Shown here: positions 1-11,589 of the stretch, one piece after another
Position numbering within the stretch: position 1 is the first letter of the stretch
Layout of the letters: every line of letters begins with the position of its first letter
DNA from: Ectobius pallidus
Taxonomy: Eukaryota; Arthropoda; Insecta; Blattodea; Ectobiidae
Direction: 5' to 3'
Assembly: GCA_964059195.1 (NCBI GenBank)
Contig: CAXKWD010000003.1
Span: 18,334,606 to 18,398,605, forward strand
DNA length: 64,000 nucleotides
Translations under genes and position numbers: made by a program
Notes under the pieces: generated by a model
The model's database searches: none
Told to the model about the DNA's origin: nothing
Seen by the model: only the letters and a program-made list of their open reading frames with translations

Positions 1-388
1 CTTCATTGTATTCCCTTATTTAGTTAATAATTCATAAAGTAATTGTCACTATTGTCTGCAATAAGTGTAGTTGTATAGCTTTCTTGATTACGCGTTGAAT
101 GATGTAATTTTCTATGTTGTCGTGTTAATAATTAATCGTTTGATTAATTATTTGTAATTGCTGGTAATGTCTTTTGATTCAGATGGTCATGTTGTATATC
201 AAATTGTTCGTGTAAATGTCCTCTGTCTTGTCATGTAATTTGTTTTATGGTCATTGTAATAGTCTAGGCGTAATGGTAGTTTTTAGTAGTCGATAATGTT
301 GCGGGAAGTTCAAATATTGTCCGTGAAATGTATTTTCTTATATTTGATTCCTCTTTTTATATAAGTCCATATGAACTGATCGGTTACA
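1..388 (-). repeat. 3' LTR, partial (continues left of the window)
   Basis: This segment repeats 6477-6864 without visible change. On the minus strand it begins TGTAACC at 388. If the right LTR is 1190 bp as proposed, about 800 bp of this one lie outside the window. Confidence 0.8.
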
Positions 389-2529
389 AATGTCCGAACG
401 CTATAATTATTAAAATTATGAAGTAATTGGTATTTGGAAAATAGTTTTATAAATAATTTTAAAAATTTTTCGTTAGTCTCGCATCCAAAATTTCTCGGTC
501 AGTTCGTATATCAATTAGTTATTTTGATTTTGTAATGATGAATATTTTGTAATTTATTATCTGTTATCTTTTATCTGTGTTCTTCCTCGTCGACTGAATA
601 AAAATATAGTTTTCACATTAAAATTCTTAAAATATAAACATTGTTAAATCATACACTTGTTACATTGAATCAGCTGATAATCTTCCTTTCTTTACTTCAT
701 TGTACTTACTTGTAGTACGCTTCTCTTTCCTTTTCACCTAATAAAATGAAATCTTTGTTACATTGAATTACTTGATAATAGTCATCTTGACTGGTTGTAA
801 CTCATTTCTGGTACATCACTGTTCTTCGCCTAATGAAACAATTTTACTAATTACACTTAATTACTTACCGTTAAATACATAAAATTTTATTTAACACACA
901 ATGGGATTTGATTACTTATACACTTCACACTTTATGTTTAATTACACAATCTAAAAATGTATTATTTTCTTTCTTCTGTTCTTCAGGTATCCTTTTTATT
1001 CAAATAAATTTATTTTGCTTATTTCGTAATATCATGTTCAAGTTTACTACAAATTTATGCATTCTTACTCCTACACAATCAATAATATCATTCTTAAATG
1101 TCAATCTGCTTTTTCTAGCATGATTATTATAAGTGCATGCCTTACCTTCATTTTATTATTTTCTTTCTCATTAGTGATCTTTTTTCACTCTTTTGACAGT
1201 GGATTCCTTCCTTGTCATACTTTTCTCATTTTTCATCGTCGACTCATTTCTTACCTTTAATTATTCATAATCTTTGCACACTCATAAATTCACTTTTCAT
1301 AACTCATTATTTATCTGTTTCATCTCCATTTTATACCTTATATTTTATTGGTGTAAGGTTGTAGGGAGGATACTAAATTGAATATGCATGATAGTAAAAT
1401 ACTTATTTATTCATAAATCTTAATTCTTTAACCAAAGTGTAATGTGTAATTATAAAACTTAATTCAATATTTTCAATAAGTGTAACTAAAATTTTCTTAT
1501 ATATTTAAATCAAATACTAGCGTGATTATCCTAAGTCAAATCGATGTTTCATTTTCTTCAGTATAATTCAGAGGGGGAATTCGCACATCACTTCTTAAAT
1601 ATATATACAATTTTAGTCGAAGAAAGGCTGTACACACATTTCTTCGTCTTCAAGGAAACACTGCAAGAGATCACTTCATTATATGAGGTAATCCTTGTAT
1701 CGGTATTGTCTTTCAGTGCTTACTTATTAAATGAGGGCTTCATCATTTTTACCTTAAATTAATACATTCGTTGTGCTAACGTAAAAATGAAACATAGATC
1801 TGAGAGGGTTCACGCAAAAATATTTTACGTTCCATTCTCGTAGTCCTTTTTCGTTTTCCAGTTCATTGATTAAGAGCAAAATTTACCTCGTAGATGTTTT
1901 GATTCTTAGGAAATTCGTGACATGGTTTAATATGGTTTCAATAAATGCTTACGGCACTTTACACAATTTTCTGGGGTTTCTTTGCCTCTTGTTTTAATTT
2001 GTATGTTAGCGCCTATTGGATTGGATTTTCTAGTAAATATTCTTCGCAGGTAGATTTTATTATCACAACAGGCCATGGCCAGTGTGCCTGATGAGTTTCA
2101 ATAAAATCTGTTTTGTGGTATAAAACATTTATTGAATAATTTCCTGCTGATTTGGAACTTTCTCTTTCTAAAATAAATCTCAAATATTTACAGTACGTGT
2201 TGGAATTTTTGTATGGGCTGTCAATTCTACAAGTTAGTTTTAAATTAGTATATACACGGTAGAAATGTGAAAGTTGGGTAGTTATTTACAAGCGGATGCA
2301 CTTCCTTTAGAAATAAATTTAAGAGGGTCACTCTGTGGGGGTTTGGCTTACTTCTTCATAAGAAATGGTGCCTTGTTGGGGTGACTGGAATAACAGTGTT
2401 ACGTAAGGTCGTAGAAAAAGGGGGAATGACCTATTTATTGTTCGGGTAAAATTCTTAAGAAATGTTTGTGGTAAACACGAATATGTTTTGTCAAGAATCG
2501 GGGTTATTTGCTTCTTTCGTTAAGTTACT
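389..2529. other. Non-coding 3' part of the LTR element
   Basis: AT-rich stretch between the end of gag and the 3' LTR. No frame longer than about 70 codons and no pol-like motif on either strand. Autonomous elements carry pol here. Confidence 0.6.
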
Positions 2530-5049
2530 TTAGTCTTCAACAGTAGGTGTCGGTGACTGATTGCCATTGTTATTGTCATGATTATTCATAGTGCTATTCA
2601 TTGTCTGATTGTTATTTATTGGGTCATGTTGGTAATCGTTATTTTGTCCATTGATCTTAGCATATCGGTTCAGTCCACGTCTTGAGTTATTTCTACCTCT
2701 TAAGCTTGGCCTAAAAAATCCTTGGTTGTACTGGGTCCTATTGAACCAGCGGGGTGTTCCATTATATGGTCGTCTGCCATAGTTATTTCTGTTATTCTGA
2801 TTCGAGCCTGGGGAGTTATCATGTGTGTAGTCATTATGATTATTGTTATAATTATTGTTGTAGTTTTGGTATCGAAAATTGTTATTCCTGAAACCATTGT
2901 TGTAGTTTGAGTAGTTTCTGCCATTGTTGAAATAAGGGCGATATCTGAAATTTCTACTTCTCCAATAAGAAGTCCTATTTCCTCTCTGATATGGCGTATT
3001 TCTCCAGAACTGTCCTGGGCTATTCGAGCTATTTTCTTGGATTACATTAGTCTCGTTTTCATTTACTTGTTGTTCCTCACACAACTGGGCAGATCCTGTC
3101 CGCGTCTCGCATCCAAAAGCGTTTTGGTTGGGTTTGGTTTGAACATAATTAATGTTTCTTTTTAGGCCTTGATTAGTGTTGGTAACTTGGGATTTATTTA
3201 TCTTTTGTGGTGGAAACGGGGATTCCTGTAGGGATTTCAACAATGCTATCATGTCAGGGATTGTCTTGGGGCTTGCAACAATTAAACTGTTCTTTATTGA
3301 AAACGGATAGTGTAAGCAGAGGGCTTTGATGAAGACTTCATCTTCGATACTAGGGGTTAACAGCTGTTTTGAATCACATAAAGAAATAAAATGTTCCATA
3401 TAGGTTTGGCCGCTATTACGATCAAAACTTCCATGAAAAATCTGACCTTTTAATCTCTCTTGATCTGATCTTGACCAGAATTCTCGAAGAAAGGACTCTT
3501 CGAATGTCTGCATATTCAATTCCAGCGTATCATTAACAACATTGAACCATCGGGCTGCACTACCTTTTAATGACCTGGATACCATGATCATTTTTAACTG
3601 TTCAGGTACATTTCTTAAGTTGAAAAAGGTCTTTAATTCGCGCAGATATCTTCCAGGGTTAGTCTTCTGTTTGTCCTCAAACGTGGGAAGAGGCAAGTCG
3701 CTTTGACTAAGGGTAAATCCAATCTGATTACTGGGGTTGAAATTTTGATGATTATTATTATTACTTTGACTTGAATTACCTGCAGTGTGATGGTTCAATC
3801 CGTTATTGGATCTTGGTAAGTTTGCGGGTAGAGGGGGAATGATAGGTGTATCAGTAGGCGTGTCTGGGAGAGCAGATGAAGTTGACGCAATTTCGCCCCG
3901 GTCAGAGACCAAGACTGTACTCTCTGCACGATCTTCTTGATCCCTTAACCTATGACGCAATCTGTCCAACTCCGAATTAAGGGATACCAATCTAGTGTTG
4001 TTACTCCTAACTTCTCTTTCTACTGCACTTACATGATTTCGAATTCCATCTACCTGGGTGCGAACCTCTGTCTGTACAGTTTCTATCTGAGTACAAACCT
4101 CTGTCTGAACAGCTTCTATTTGTCCAGTTAAGATATTTTCTGAAGATGCTATCTGTTGTGTTACTCGGGAATCGATTTGCATTAATTCCTCAGCAACCTG
4201 TTGTCTATGGTTTTGCATTAATTGAGTAAGATTACTAGTTTGAGCTGTTAGCTCTGAATTCAAGTTTTCATTAACTTCTGTCTGTAGTGAAGTTAATTGA
4301 GTATTAAGTACTGTTTGCATTGAATTTATTGTTGTTGTTAAGGTAGTATTCTGATTATTAAATTCATTCTGCAAAGAAGTAATTGTTGTGGTTAGATTAG
4401 TATTTTGATTGTTACATTCTGTCTGCATTGAATTCATTTTACTATTAAATTCAGTCTGCATTGAATTCATGGTTGTATTTAAATTAGTGTTTTGACTGTT
4501 TAATTCAGTTTGCATTGAATTAATGGTTTCAGTTAGCGTAGTGTTTTGACTGTTAAATTCAGTCTGCATTGAATTCATGGTTGTATTTAAATTAGTGTTT
4601 TGACTGTTTAATTCAGTTTGCATTGAATTAATGGTTTCAGTTAGCGTAGTGTTTTGACTGTTAAATTCAGTCTGCAATGAATTCATTTGACTATTAAGTT
4701 CAGTTTTAAATTCAGTCTGCAATGCATTAATTGTAGTATTTAGAGTAGTGTTTTGACTGGCCAGAGAAGTTATAGCATTCATAATCTGTTGTAATGCATT
4801 GACATTTTCAGTGGCTATTTCAGGGTTAGAAGACATAGTATCTGTTGGAACAGCTGACTGGGATGTTACACCTGCTGTTAAATTCTCACTTACATTGACA
4901 TTTCTATTGTCTAATTCACTGCTTTGCAAACTAGAAAGATCATTTGACACTGGGTGTGGGGGTTCATGCTGTGGTTCTGGGTCACTTGAACATGTTACTA
5001 CTTGTACAGTTTTCACAGACATCTTAATTTTGTTATTGCGTAAACGCAT
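2530..5049 (-). CDS. gag: Retrotransposon Gag protein, 839 aa, intact
   Basis: This is a structural Gag-like protein expected to form cytoplasmic particles around the element RNA. Residues about 85-365 are a long Asn/Gln/Thr-rich predicted coiled coil. It contains degenerate tandem units with the pattern NSMQTE(F/L)NSQNT, visible at the DNA level as direct repeats around 4430-4690. Residues about 453-606 resemble the Retrotrans_gag domain (LPTFEDKQ, then AARWFNVV, then ESFLREFW). The C-terminal 200 residues are very rich in Asn, Arg, Tyr and Gly with no CCHC zinc knuckle, so RNA binding may use this basic low-complexity tail (inference). The ATG at 5049 begins the longest frame. No stop or frameshift interrupts it, which fits the identical LTRs and a recent insertion. 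Confidence 0.8.
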   Translation of the reverse strand: MRLRNNKIKMSVKTVQVVTCSSDPEPQHEPPHPVSNDLSSLQSSELDNRNVNVSENLTAGVTSQSAVPTDTMSSNPEIATENVNALQQIMNAITSLASQNTTLNTTINALQTEFKTELNSQMNSLQTEFNSQNTTLTETINSMQTELNSQNTNLNTTMNSMQTEFNSQNTTLTETINSMQTELNSQNTNLNTTMNSMQTEFNSKMNSMQTECNNQNTNLTTTITSLQNEFNNQNTTLTTTINSMQTVLNTQLTSLQTEVNENLNSELTAQTSNLTQLMQNHRQQVAEELMQIDSRVTQQIASSENILTGQIEAVQTEVCTQIETVQTEVRTQVDGIRNHVSAVEREVRSNNTRLVSLNSELDRLRHRLRDQEDRAESTVLVSDRGEIASTSSALPDTPTDTPIIPPLPANLPRSNNGLNHHTAGNSSQSNNNNHQNFNPSNQIGFTLSQSDLPLPTFEDKQKTNPGRYLRELKTFFNLRNVPEQLKMIMVSRSLKGSAARWFNVVNDTLELNMQTFEESFLREFWSRSDQERLKGQIFHGSFDRNSGQTYMEHFISLCDSKQLLTPSIEDEVFIKALCLHYPFSIKNSLIVASPKTIPDMIALLKSLQESPFPPQKINKSQVTNTNQGLKRNINYVQTKPNQNAFGCETRTGSAQLCEEQQVNENETNVIQENSSNSPGQFWRNTPYQRGNRTSYWRSRNFRYRPYFNNGRNYSNYNNGFRNNNFRYQNYNNNYNNNHNDYTHDNSPGSNQNNRNNYGRRPYNGTPRWFNRTQYNQGFFRPSLRGRNNSRRGLNRYAKINGQNNDYQHDPINNNQTMNSTMNNHDNNNGNQSPTPTVED

Positions 5050-5659
5050 AGAAAAATGTGAAATTGAAAAATAATTACTGAAATATAAGTCTAAAAAGTC
5101 ATTCCTTCTTGAAAGGATATAATTTAAAGTTATTTTAAGCTTTTACAAATAAAAAAACTAAAGAGAAAAAATATGATTGTTCTGTGAACTCTGTAAGTAT
5201 AAGCAAAAAATGTTAACGATACCCTAGTCCTTCTGTTGTTGCAGCTGTCTGTCGGTCAATAGCCTAGGAATGGCCATCAGCTGACTGGAGGTCACAAGCT
5301 GAAGAGGGGTGTCGATCTCTTGTAGAATTGGGGGGGCGGGGGTGTAGATTTTCAGTTGAGTGGAGGGTTTATGGTGAATGTTGATGGTGAATGTTGATGT
5401 TGTTGGTAATCCACATGGAGTCTATACACTATTGCTGATTGTTGCGAAGAATTAATTTATTAATGAATTTCGTCTATCCCCCGTGTCGTTTCAAAAAAAT
5501 TTTCGACTTTTGTTGGCCTAATTCCTATATCCTATTTCGTTTCGAAAATTCTGCCCCGAGATGGGAGCCAATTTATAACTGTTCGTTGGGTGATGAAATG
5601 ATTAACGTCAAAATGGGTGCCAATTTATAACTGTTCGTAATGTTGGGTGCTAATTTATT
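5050..5659 (-). other. 5' leader of the LTR element
   Basis: About 610 bp between the primer-binding-like site and the gag start. No supported gene. The part near the PBS (5551-5673) holds four degenerate direct repeats, each including a TTGGC(A/T)CCCA-like motif on the minus strand. Confidence 0.5.
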
Positions 5660-5673
5660 ACTGTTGGGTGCCA
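5660..5673 (-). promoter_or_regulatory. Putative primer-binding site
   Basis: The minus strand reads TGGCACCCAACAG directly after the inferred LTR end (...TATACA plus one T). Lys-tRNA-type retroelement primer sites read TGGCGCCCAAC, so one base differs over 11. Similar motifs recur at about 5570, 5620 and 5650, so the exact LTR border is tentative. Confidence 0.5.
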
Positions 5674-5674
5674 A

Positions 5675-6864
5675 TGTATAATTGTCAGTAGGGGTCGTTG
5701 AATATATTATGTCCGGCTATTTTTAACTCAGTTGATAGAGCGAGATCTCTTTCAGGGTCGTGCTCGACGAAAACTAAAATAGGATATAAGATGAAGGGAT
5801 TATAGGTCGTAAAAATGAAGTCTATTGATAATGAACTTGAATAATATTTGTAAGTTTATTTTGTCCGAAAATCTTTCACTTAATTTGTTAATTTCTTAAA
5901 ATGTCTGGAGGAAGAATACAGTAATGTCTTTATCTATTTGCTTCGTCGTCGCCAAAATCACTTTAGGTTATATTATTATACTTATAACATCTGCACGTTT
6001 TATTGCAGGAATTTTAGGTTATATATCTTATGGCGGTATTTATTCGTTTAACTTTTCAATACGAAAAATAATATCTATTATCTTGTCTTATTCCAATATA
6101 TATATCTTTATCCTCGACCGTATTATTTAAAAGTCGGTATAAAATTAATATTCGTACTTGTTACTGTTTCACTGTATATTTCTAACTCCGGTTTAGTCTA
6201 TAAAAGTTACGTCCGTCGCTGTTGAATAGATGTCTTCAAGTCTCTGTTGGTCGCTCCTGTTCGTGTTAATATGTTTCGGTGTTAAAATATTCTAGCCATT
6301 CCATTGGTTCTGTCAGTAGGCTTTGTCTCTTGTGATTGGAAATTAGCTAAGTCGTCTGCTAGTGTTTGAAATATTTGTCGTTAAAGTGGGTTGAGGTTTG
6401 GGGAGAAACGTATCCATCAACTTGACTTTAATAGCTGGCGACAGTGGACTTTTCCAGACAAAAAGCCACGCCTTCACTTCATTGTATTCCCTTATTTAGT
6501 TAATAATTCATAAAGTAATTGTCACTATTGTCTGCAATAAGTGTAGTTGTATAGCTTTCTTGATTACGCGTTGAATGATGTAATTTTCTATGTTGTCGTG
6601 TTAATAATTAATCGTTTGATTAATTATTTGTAATTGCTGGTAATGTCTTTTGATTCAGATGGTCATGTTGTATATCAAATTGTTCGTGTAAATGTCCTCT
6701 GTCTTGTCATGTAATTTGTTTTATGGTCATTGTAATAGTCTAGGCGTAATGGTAGTTTTTAGTAGTCGATAATGTTGCGGGAAGTTCAAATATTGTCCGT
6801 GAAATGTATTTTCTTATATTTGATTCCTCTTTTTATATAAGTCCATATGAACTGATCGGTTACA
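5675..6864 (-). repeat. 5' LTR (about 1190 bp)
   Basis: The outer border (6864, minus-strand TGTAACC) is fixed by the repeat with 1-388. The inner border is inferred from TATACA next to the primer-binding-like site. The right flank starts CACTTCAGC. A target duplication cannot be checked because the left end is outside the window. Confidence 0.6.
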
Positions 6865-7199
6865 CACTTCAGCGTAGTTAGTCCATTGCCACTAAGACGG
6901 TAGGCTTTATCCGCTTATCAGGTTCTTATCTGGAACAAATGAGTTGAGCATAACTAATGATTGGTATGTGCTGTTCCAGAAGATCAGAGATTTCTTATTT
7001 ACATTTCGAATAAATTATTAATAAGGTTCATAATTTCGAAATATAGGCTGACAAAATTCTTCGGACATGTTCGTTACAAAATATATCCACTTAGCCATGC
7101 TTTATAATATGTATACGAATATTGCAAACATATAGGTAGATAAATTACTGTAATTGTACATTGGAACATAACCACAATGGTATAATTATTTATGAAATA

Positions 7200-7264
7200 A
7201 ATGGTACAATTTTCCTTTTTTTAATCAATGGGGGTGTTCAACCCCCCCCCTCGTTACGCCTATG
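7200..7264 (-). mobile_element. End fragment of a hAT-like MITE
   Basis: Contains 'attaatcaatggggg', a C-run, then TTACGCCTATG. The same features in inverted order form the ends of the full copies at 17161-17537 and 19497-19831. The rest of this copy is missing. Confidence 0.55.
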
Positions 7265-7685
7265 GATATGAGGACTGAGTGCCTATATGGATGTTTTTAG
7301 CTTGACTTCGATGGTGTGACGCATACGAATCATGACTAAAACTTATGTTGACCTCTGTGGTGTCTGCAATGCATTAAATCTAATAATGATTACACTAGCC
7401 GTTAGTCATTAGAATAGCGATAGCCTTGTAATAAGTTCACTTCCTTCGTAATTTAATAGAAAACATTAAGATTTTATCACGAAATATTAAAAAAAATAAA
7501 AATAATAAATAATGCCATCCTTCATTTTATTAAAATTTATTTTCGCAGTTACTTTCAACCTATTAACCCTTAAATTAGCGAAACTAAATTTTTCTCATGA
7601 TACACAAACCCATGCAGGACTGCAAAGAAAACTGTTAACACAATGATAATCCCGTAGTTTGTTTCTTGCACCTTGACCTGTTGTT

Positions 7686-7905
7686 AGTGCCAGAATGGTA
7701 ATTTATGAGATTTTGTAGTGGACGGAAAAATGTCTGTCTGCCCGTGTGAGTGTACGCGCGAAAACTCAAATACACTTTATCAGATTTTCATGAAACTTGG
7801 TATACTTATTTATAACGTACATGGGAAGAAGCCTATTGGTATTGGACCAAATCGGTTGACCGGTACCAGAGTAATGCCCAATTTAGTGCCTATTTTATGG
7901 TAAAA
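7686..7905 (+). repeat. Interspersed repeat, copy 1 of a pair
   Basis: About 200 bp that match 14664-14886 with scattered differences. Shared landmarks are a GTGGACGG-AAATGTCTGTCTG start, AAACTTGGTATAC, GACCAAATCGGTTGACCGG and GTGCCTATTTTATGG. Short frames across it are by-products of the repeat. The family was not identified. Confidence 0.6.
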
Positions 7906-7963
7906 TTCCTACATAAGGCATACTGTAAAAAAATTAAGGTTTATCTTTCAACACTGAACTGAA

Positions 7964-8015
7964 ATCCGTGGCGCTACATCCCTGAAAGGGCTAGTTCTAC
8001 CACCCGGCTGCTGCG
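7964..8015 (-). mobile_element. SINE 3'-end fragment
   Basis: GTGGCGCTACATCCCTG followed by CTACCACCCGGCTGCTGCG matches the minus-strand 3' part of the SINE at 60164-60465. The tRNA-like head is absent. Confidence 0.5.
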
Positions 8016-8257
8016 ACATTTCCAACACTGAAACTAAAACTTATTTTCATTGTCAATTAATGTCTTATGAAAATTTTGCTTGTATTTCTCACGGCAATAG
8101 GCTTTATATTTGATATTAATGTAAATTAAAGAATATACTCTTTTTCAGTGTTCGTTGTAGTAGTCTGTAAAGTATTTTTTGCACTCCTTAGCTAGTAAGT
8201 GTTTCTTACGACAGTTGTTTACATGGCTCGTAACTTGACATTACCACACGCAATCTT

Positions 8258-8323
8258 GTTGCTAGGGGCGACGGGCGGAAAGTGAATTGTTGCTAGGGGC
8301 GACGGGCGGAAAGTTACTTTACC
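8258..8323 (+). repeat. Two-copy tandem repeat, about 31 bp unit
   Basis: The unit TTGCTAGGGGCGACGGGCGG plus AAAGT appears twice in a row. It is much more GC-rich than the surroundings. Confidence 0.7.
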
Positions 8324-8526
8324 GCCCGCAAATGCTTATTTGCGAGCAGAAATGACCAAGGCCTCCCCGCTTTATAAATATTCGGTTGCCATAAACAATA
8401 ACAAATGCGAATCCCTTTCTGAAATAAGCACCATTCTTCAAGTCTGTATTTACATAATATTTTCAGGTAATATCACAATTAATATAATTAAATTGATATA
8501 AGTAACCGTCGTGCAAAAAATAGCAT

Positions 8527-8644
8527 GCAACACACGGACCGTAAAGGCATTTACGGGTCTCGAAAACTTAAAAACCCTCGGCTGCGCCTCGGGTTTTCAA
8601 TCTGTTTCCTCGACCCGTAAACGTGCCTTTCCGCCCTTGTGTCG
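8527..8644. repeat. Imperfect inverted repeat
   Basis: GCAACACACGGACCGTAAAG in the left arm pairs with the right arm CTTTCCGCCCTTGTGTCGC, and TTTACGGGTC pairs with GACCCGTAAA. The centre holds CCCTCGGCTGCGCCTCGGG, itself a hairpin. It could be a small foldback element; the family is unknown. Confidence 0.5.
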
Positions 8645-8738
8645 CAATATACTATTATTACACGAGATATCCACCGAAATAGAGGAAAGTTAACACCGAA
8701 CTAGCCTTCTTATTTCACCAAAAACCAGGGTGATAAGG

Positions 8739-9036
8739 TAAAGTAAAGTGATCCCTATACAGGCCATGGAGGCCCAGAGGGTTCCAGGAGGTTGAGGCTC
8801 CCAGATTTTGGACATTCGGCATATGGAGGTGGTAAGGTTGTCAGCCTTACGCACCGGCCGCCTTTACCCCAGGATTGCTCCTGGTACTCATTTCTGTTGG
8901 AGGCTGAGTCGACCCCAGGGCCGTAGTGCCACCCGAAGGATTAGGCCAATTGAAAAATCTCAACGACCTCATCGAGAATCGAACCCGCGACCTTCCGGTT
9001 TGTAGCGCAGCGCCTCAACCACTACGCTCCGGCGTA
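8739..9036 (-). mobile_element. tRNA-derived SINE with 13-bp target duplication
   Basis: Read on the minus strand, the element starts at 9036 with a tRNA-like head: an A box in GTAGTGGTTGAGGCGCTGCG and a B box GGTTCGATTC. It is followed by a unique body and an ACTTTACTTTA tail. CAGGGTGATAAGG flanks it on both sides (8726-8738 and 9037-9049), which is a perfect 13-bp target-site duplication and fixes both borders. Confidence 0.8.
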
Positions 9037-9049
9037 CAGGGTGATAAGG

Positions 9050-10218
9050 GCATACATACATTTTATCTGTGTTTTGCCTTCAGTTCTGTCTGAGCACGAT
9101 TTTATGCTAATTCTTGAAACATCAAGAGCCAGAGTTATCCGAGAACTGTGAAATGTACAATATTGAGGAAATGCATCTACATTTGCACAGGAAGTACGGA
9201 ATAATATATGATCCAGTTCCTTCCTGTAACGGCTCTTTCTGGCATATGACTCATGAATGCGAATGCTGTTTTCAGCCCCTCTAGATTTCCGGGTGCATAA
9301 TAGTCACATGGCAGCCCCCCCCCTCTCTGGATGAAATGTACTGGCACCGGTAAATTGAGAATTTGTGCTGCACTGTTTCATCGTCAAAATTTATGCTGCT
9401 TTTATAATAGCTGTGTGTCCTTAGTTTTCATAGTTATAGTCCTATGCTATAATAGTGTTTCGGCAACTTTCTAATTTTGAAATTCAAATGATTTTTTTCC
9501 TCAGAAAAATATGGTTTGTGATTATTATGATGTTGCGTAATATGCTTAATCAATATTTATATATGGGACCTGTTTTTTTTTACTAAAATATGATAATAAT
9601 TTAAAATTCAGCTTTATAAATTAGGCAAATCATGTAATATTTATAAATTTATCTTTTTCCTTCCTTATGAGTGTTGTACGAGTGTTGTAAGTCATGTCAA
9701 CTAATTTTCTTTCTCAAATAACACGATGATACTGTTAGATGTTGCATGTCATCGTAGAATGTGGTATGTGGACGCATCATTAGGTGGCAGTGTGATATAT
9801 ACGATTATACGAACAGAGGCGATGGTAATTCAGTTGTGAGTCTGTAAACAGCGTTCTTACTTCAAGATAGTAGTTCTCCAAGGGAGAAATACCAAAGAAT
9901 TCCACAGGGTGCTGATGGAAAATTTTGGAGAATAATGCCCTTCTGCACCGAAGTAGGTAGGTTGGATATGTGTGCTTTCATGCTTCCAACTTCAAGAATA
10001 ATAGTGACACGTTGCCGTCGTTTACGGGTATTATAGGTGACCGGCCGCACTCTACTGTACCCTACATCTAGTTACTCGTCTGCATTATTTTCATATAAAA
10101 ATGTCAGTTAGTTGGTTTATTTTCTTACACAGTACAGTGTTTTTCATGAACCTACACTTATAAGTTTACATATACTTATAAACTACATTTCTTAAAGTTT
10201 AACACATACATTTACAAA
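9050..10218. other. Gene-free stretch
   Basis: Unique-looking AT-rich DNA with a short C-run at about 9319. No supported gene or bounded repeat was found. Confidence 0.4.
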
Positions 10219-10453
10219 TTAATGATTTACATACAAATATTCAATACATGTACAATATTTAAACATGCTACATTTTACTACATTATACATTTTAATATTA
10301 TTTCTAGCTCTATTTTTACAGTATATGGAAGATGAATTATACAAATTGAATGATAAATTTAAGAATACAGTATATACACACTTACAAAGAATAAAGGTCA
10401 CTTATATTATAAAAACAGTTTGATAAAAGAAAGTATTTGAGCATTTTCTTAAA

Positions 10454-10795
10454 TCAAATTTCTGTTTTTTGTGATGTTCTATGAGAGGGGAGTGAGTTAA
10501 ATACCTTAGAGCATAAGTAGTATGGAGAAGATTCGAATAGATGGGTAGAGTGTTTCGTCAGTGCTATGCTGTTTTTATGTCGGGTGTTGTAAGAGTGGTA
10601 GTCAGAATTAACTTTGAAAAGGAGTCTATGAGAATAAGCAAACAGGGCGGCTTCAAAAATAATGATACATGGTAGTGGGAGGATCTTGTGGGTTTTAAAT
10701 AAAGGTTTGCACGAATCGAGAGGCTTGGCATTATAAATGGTACATATTATGCGTTTTTGCAGGACAAAGATTATATTTATGTGGAATTGATCCAC
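10454..10795 (-). pseudogene. LINE reverse-transcriptase C-terminal remnant (CR1/L2-like)
   Basis: A 113-codon frame reads LQKRIICTIYNAKPLD, then ILPLPCIIIFEAALFA, then NSDYHSYNTRHK. This is the segment after the RT core in CR1/L2-like and related LINEs. The copy at 53629-54081 shows the same order ([12 protein letters not shown]). The catalytic RT part is missing, so this is a 5'-truncated, dead copy. Confidence 0.6.
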
Positions 10796-11496
10796 TGATC
10801 CCCAAGCAATAATGTTATATTTTATTTTAGAATAAATATAGCTGTAATAGCATTGCAGAAGAGTGTTTCACGTAAGATTTTTTCCATGGGTAGGTCTATG
10901 TTCTCTCAGTACTTAAAGCTTACTTTGCATCCCAACAAAATTATAAGCCGGACTTACGTTGCTTCCGCCCTGTTTGCGGTGATGGTTGTGGTGATGGAGG
11001 CTATTAGTATAAGCATCGTAATAACTCAAGCATAAAGATTTTCAATTTTCCTTCATTATTTAAATTATATCGCTTTCTGTTGTTCTCGTCGCCGAATATA
11101 ATGATACCAGTAATGATAAGGTACGGTCAGGGAAAGAGCCAGCAAATTGTTAGGTGCATGGTGTTTTTCTACAAAGGACCATACAGTCCAGCAACACGGC
11201 GAAGCCAGGCAAATTTTTGATTGTGCGATATAATAGTAGGTTTGATTGCATCATTTGCAAAATTGCATCAGGAGAATTTTTTTTGCAATATTCCCACGTT
11301 TACGTTGTTTTAGATGGAACAATTGTTCGTGTTGTTGAGCGCTAAAGATAGTACCGGTAATTTTGAAAATGCCTTTTCTGCATGTGACTGTACGTGTATG
11401 TATATGCAAGTTATGTATTTGTCTGTCGATCTGTCCGAGTTAACAGTGTTCTGCAATCCTCTGTCCAGATATCTATAATAATAAGAGGAAGTGTTT

Positions 11497-11497
11497 G

Positions 11498-11540
<43 letters not shown>

Positions 11541-11580
11541 GTCTGTCTTTCTGTCTGTCTGTCTGTCTGTCTTCCTGTCT
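11497..11580 (+). repeat. Microsatellite (TTTC)n / (TGTC)n
   Basis: About eleven TTTC units followed by TGTC/TTTC units. The frames through it on both strands (Ser/Phe/Leu or Lys/Glu runs) are not genes. Confidence 0.9.
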
Positions 11581-11589
11581 GTACGCGAC

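Larger units (their letters stand above)
1..6864 (-). mobile_element. LTR retrotransposon, gag-only, cut by the left window edge
   Basis: Bases 1-388 and 6477-6864 are direct repeats with no difference that I could see. Both end at GGTTACA, so on the minus strand both LTRs begin TGTAACC. The only long frame between them is a minus-strand Gag. A primer-binding-like site lies just inside the right LTR. The internal region is about 5.3 kb. No protease, RT, RNase H or integrase frame is present, and the 2.1 kb after gag is non-coding. I read it as a young, non-autonomous element that would need enzymes from a related copy. No clear polypurine tract is visible next to the left LTR. Confidence 0.8.

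Noticed and set aside
6434..6452. TGGCGACAGTGGAC on the plus strand, like a gypsy primer-binding region
   Set aside because: It is in the wrong orientation for the minus-strand gag, and the LTR border at 5675 with its own TGGCACCCAAC fits better.
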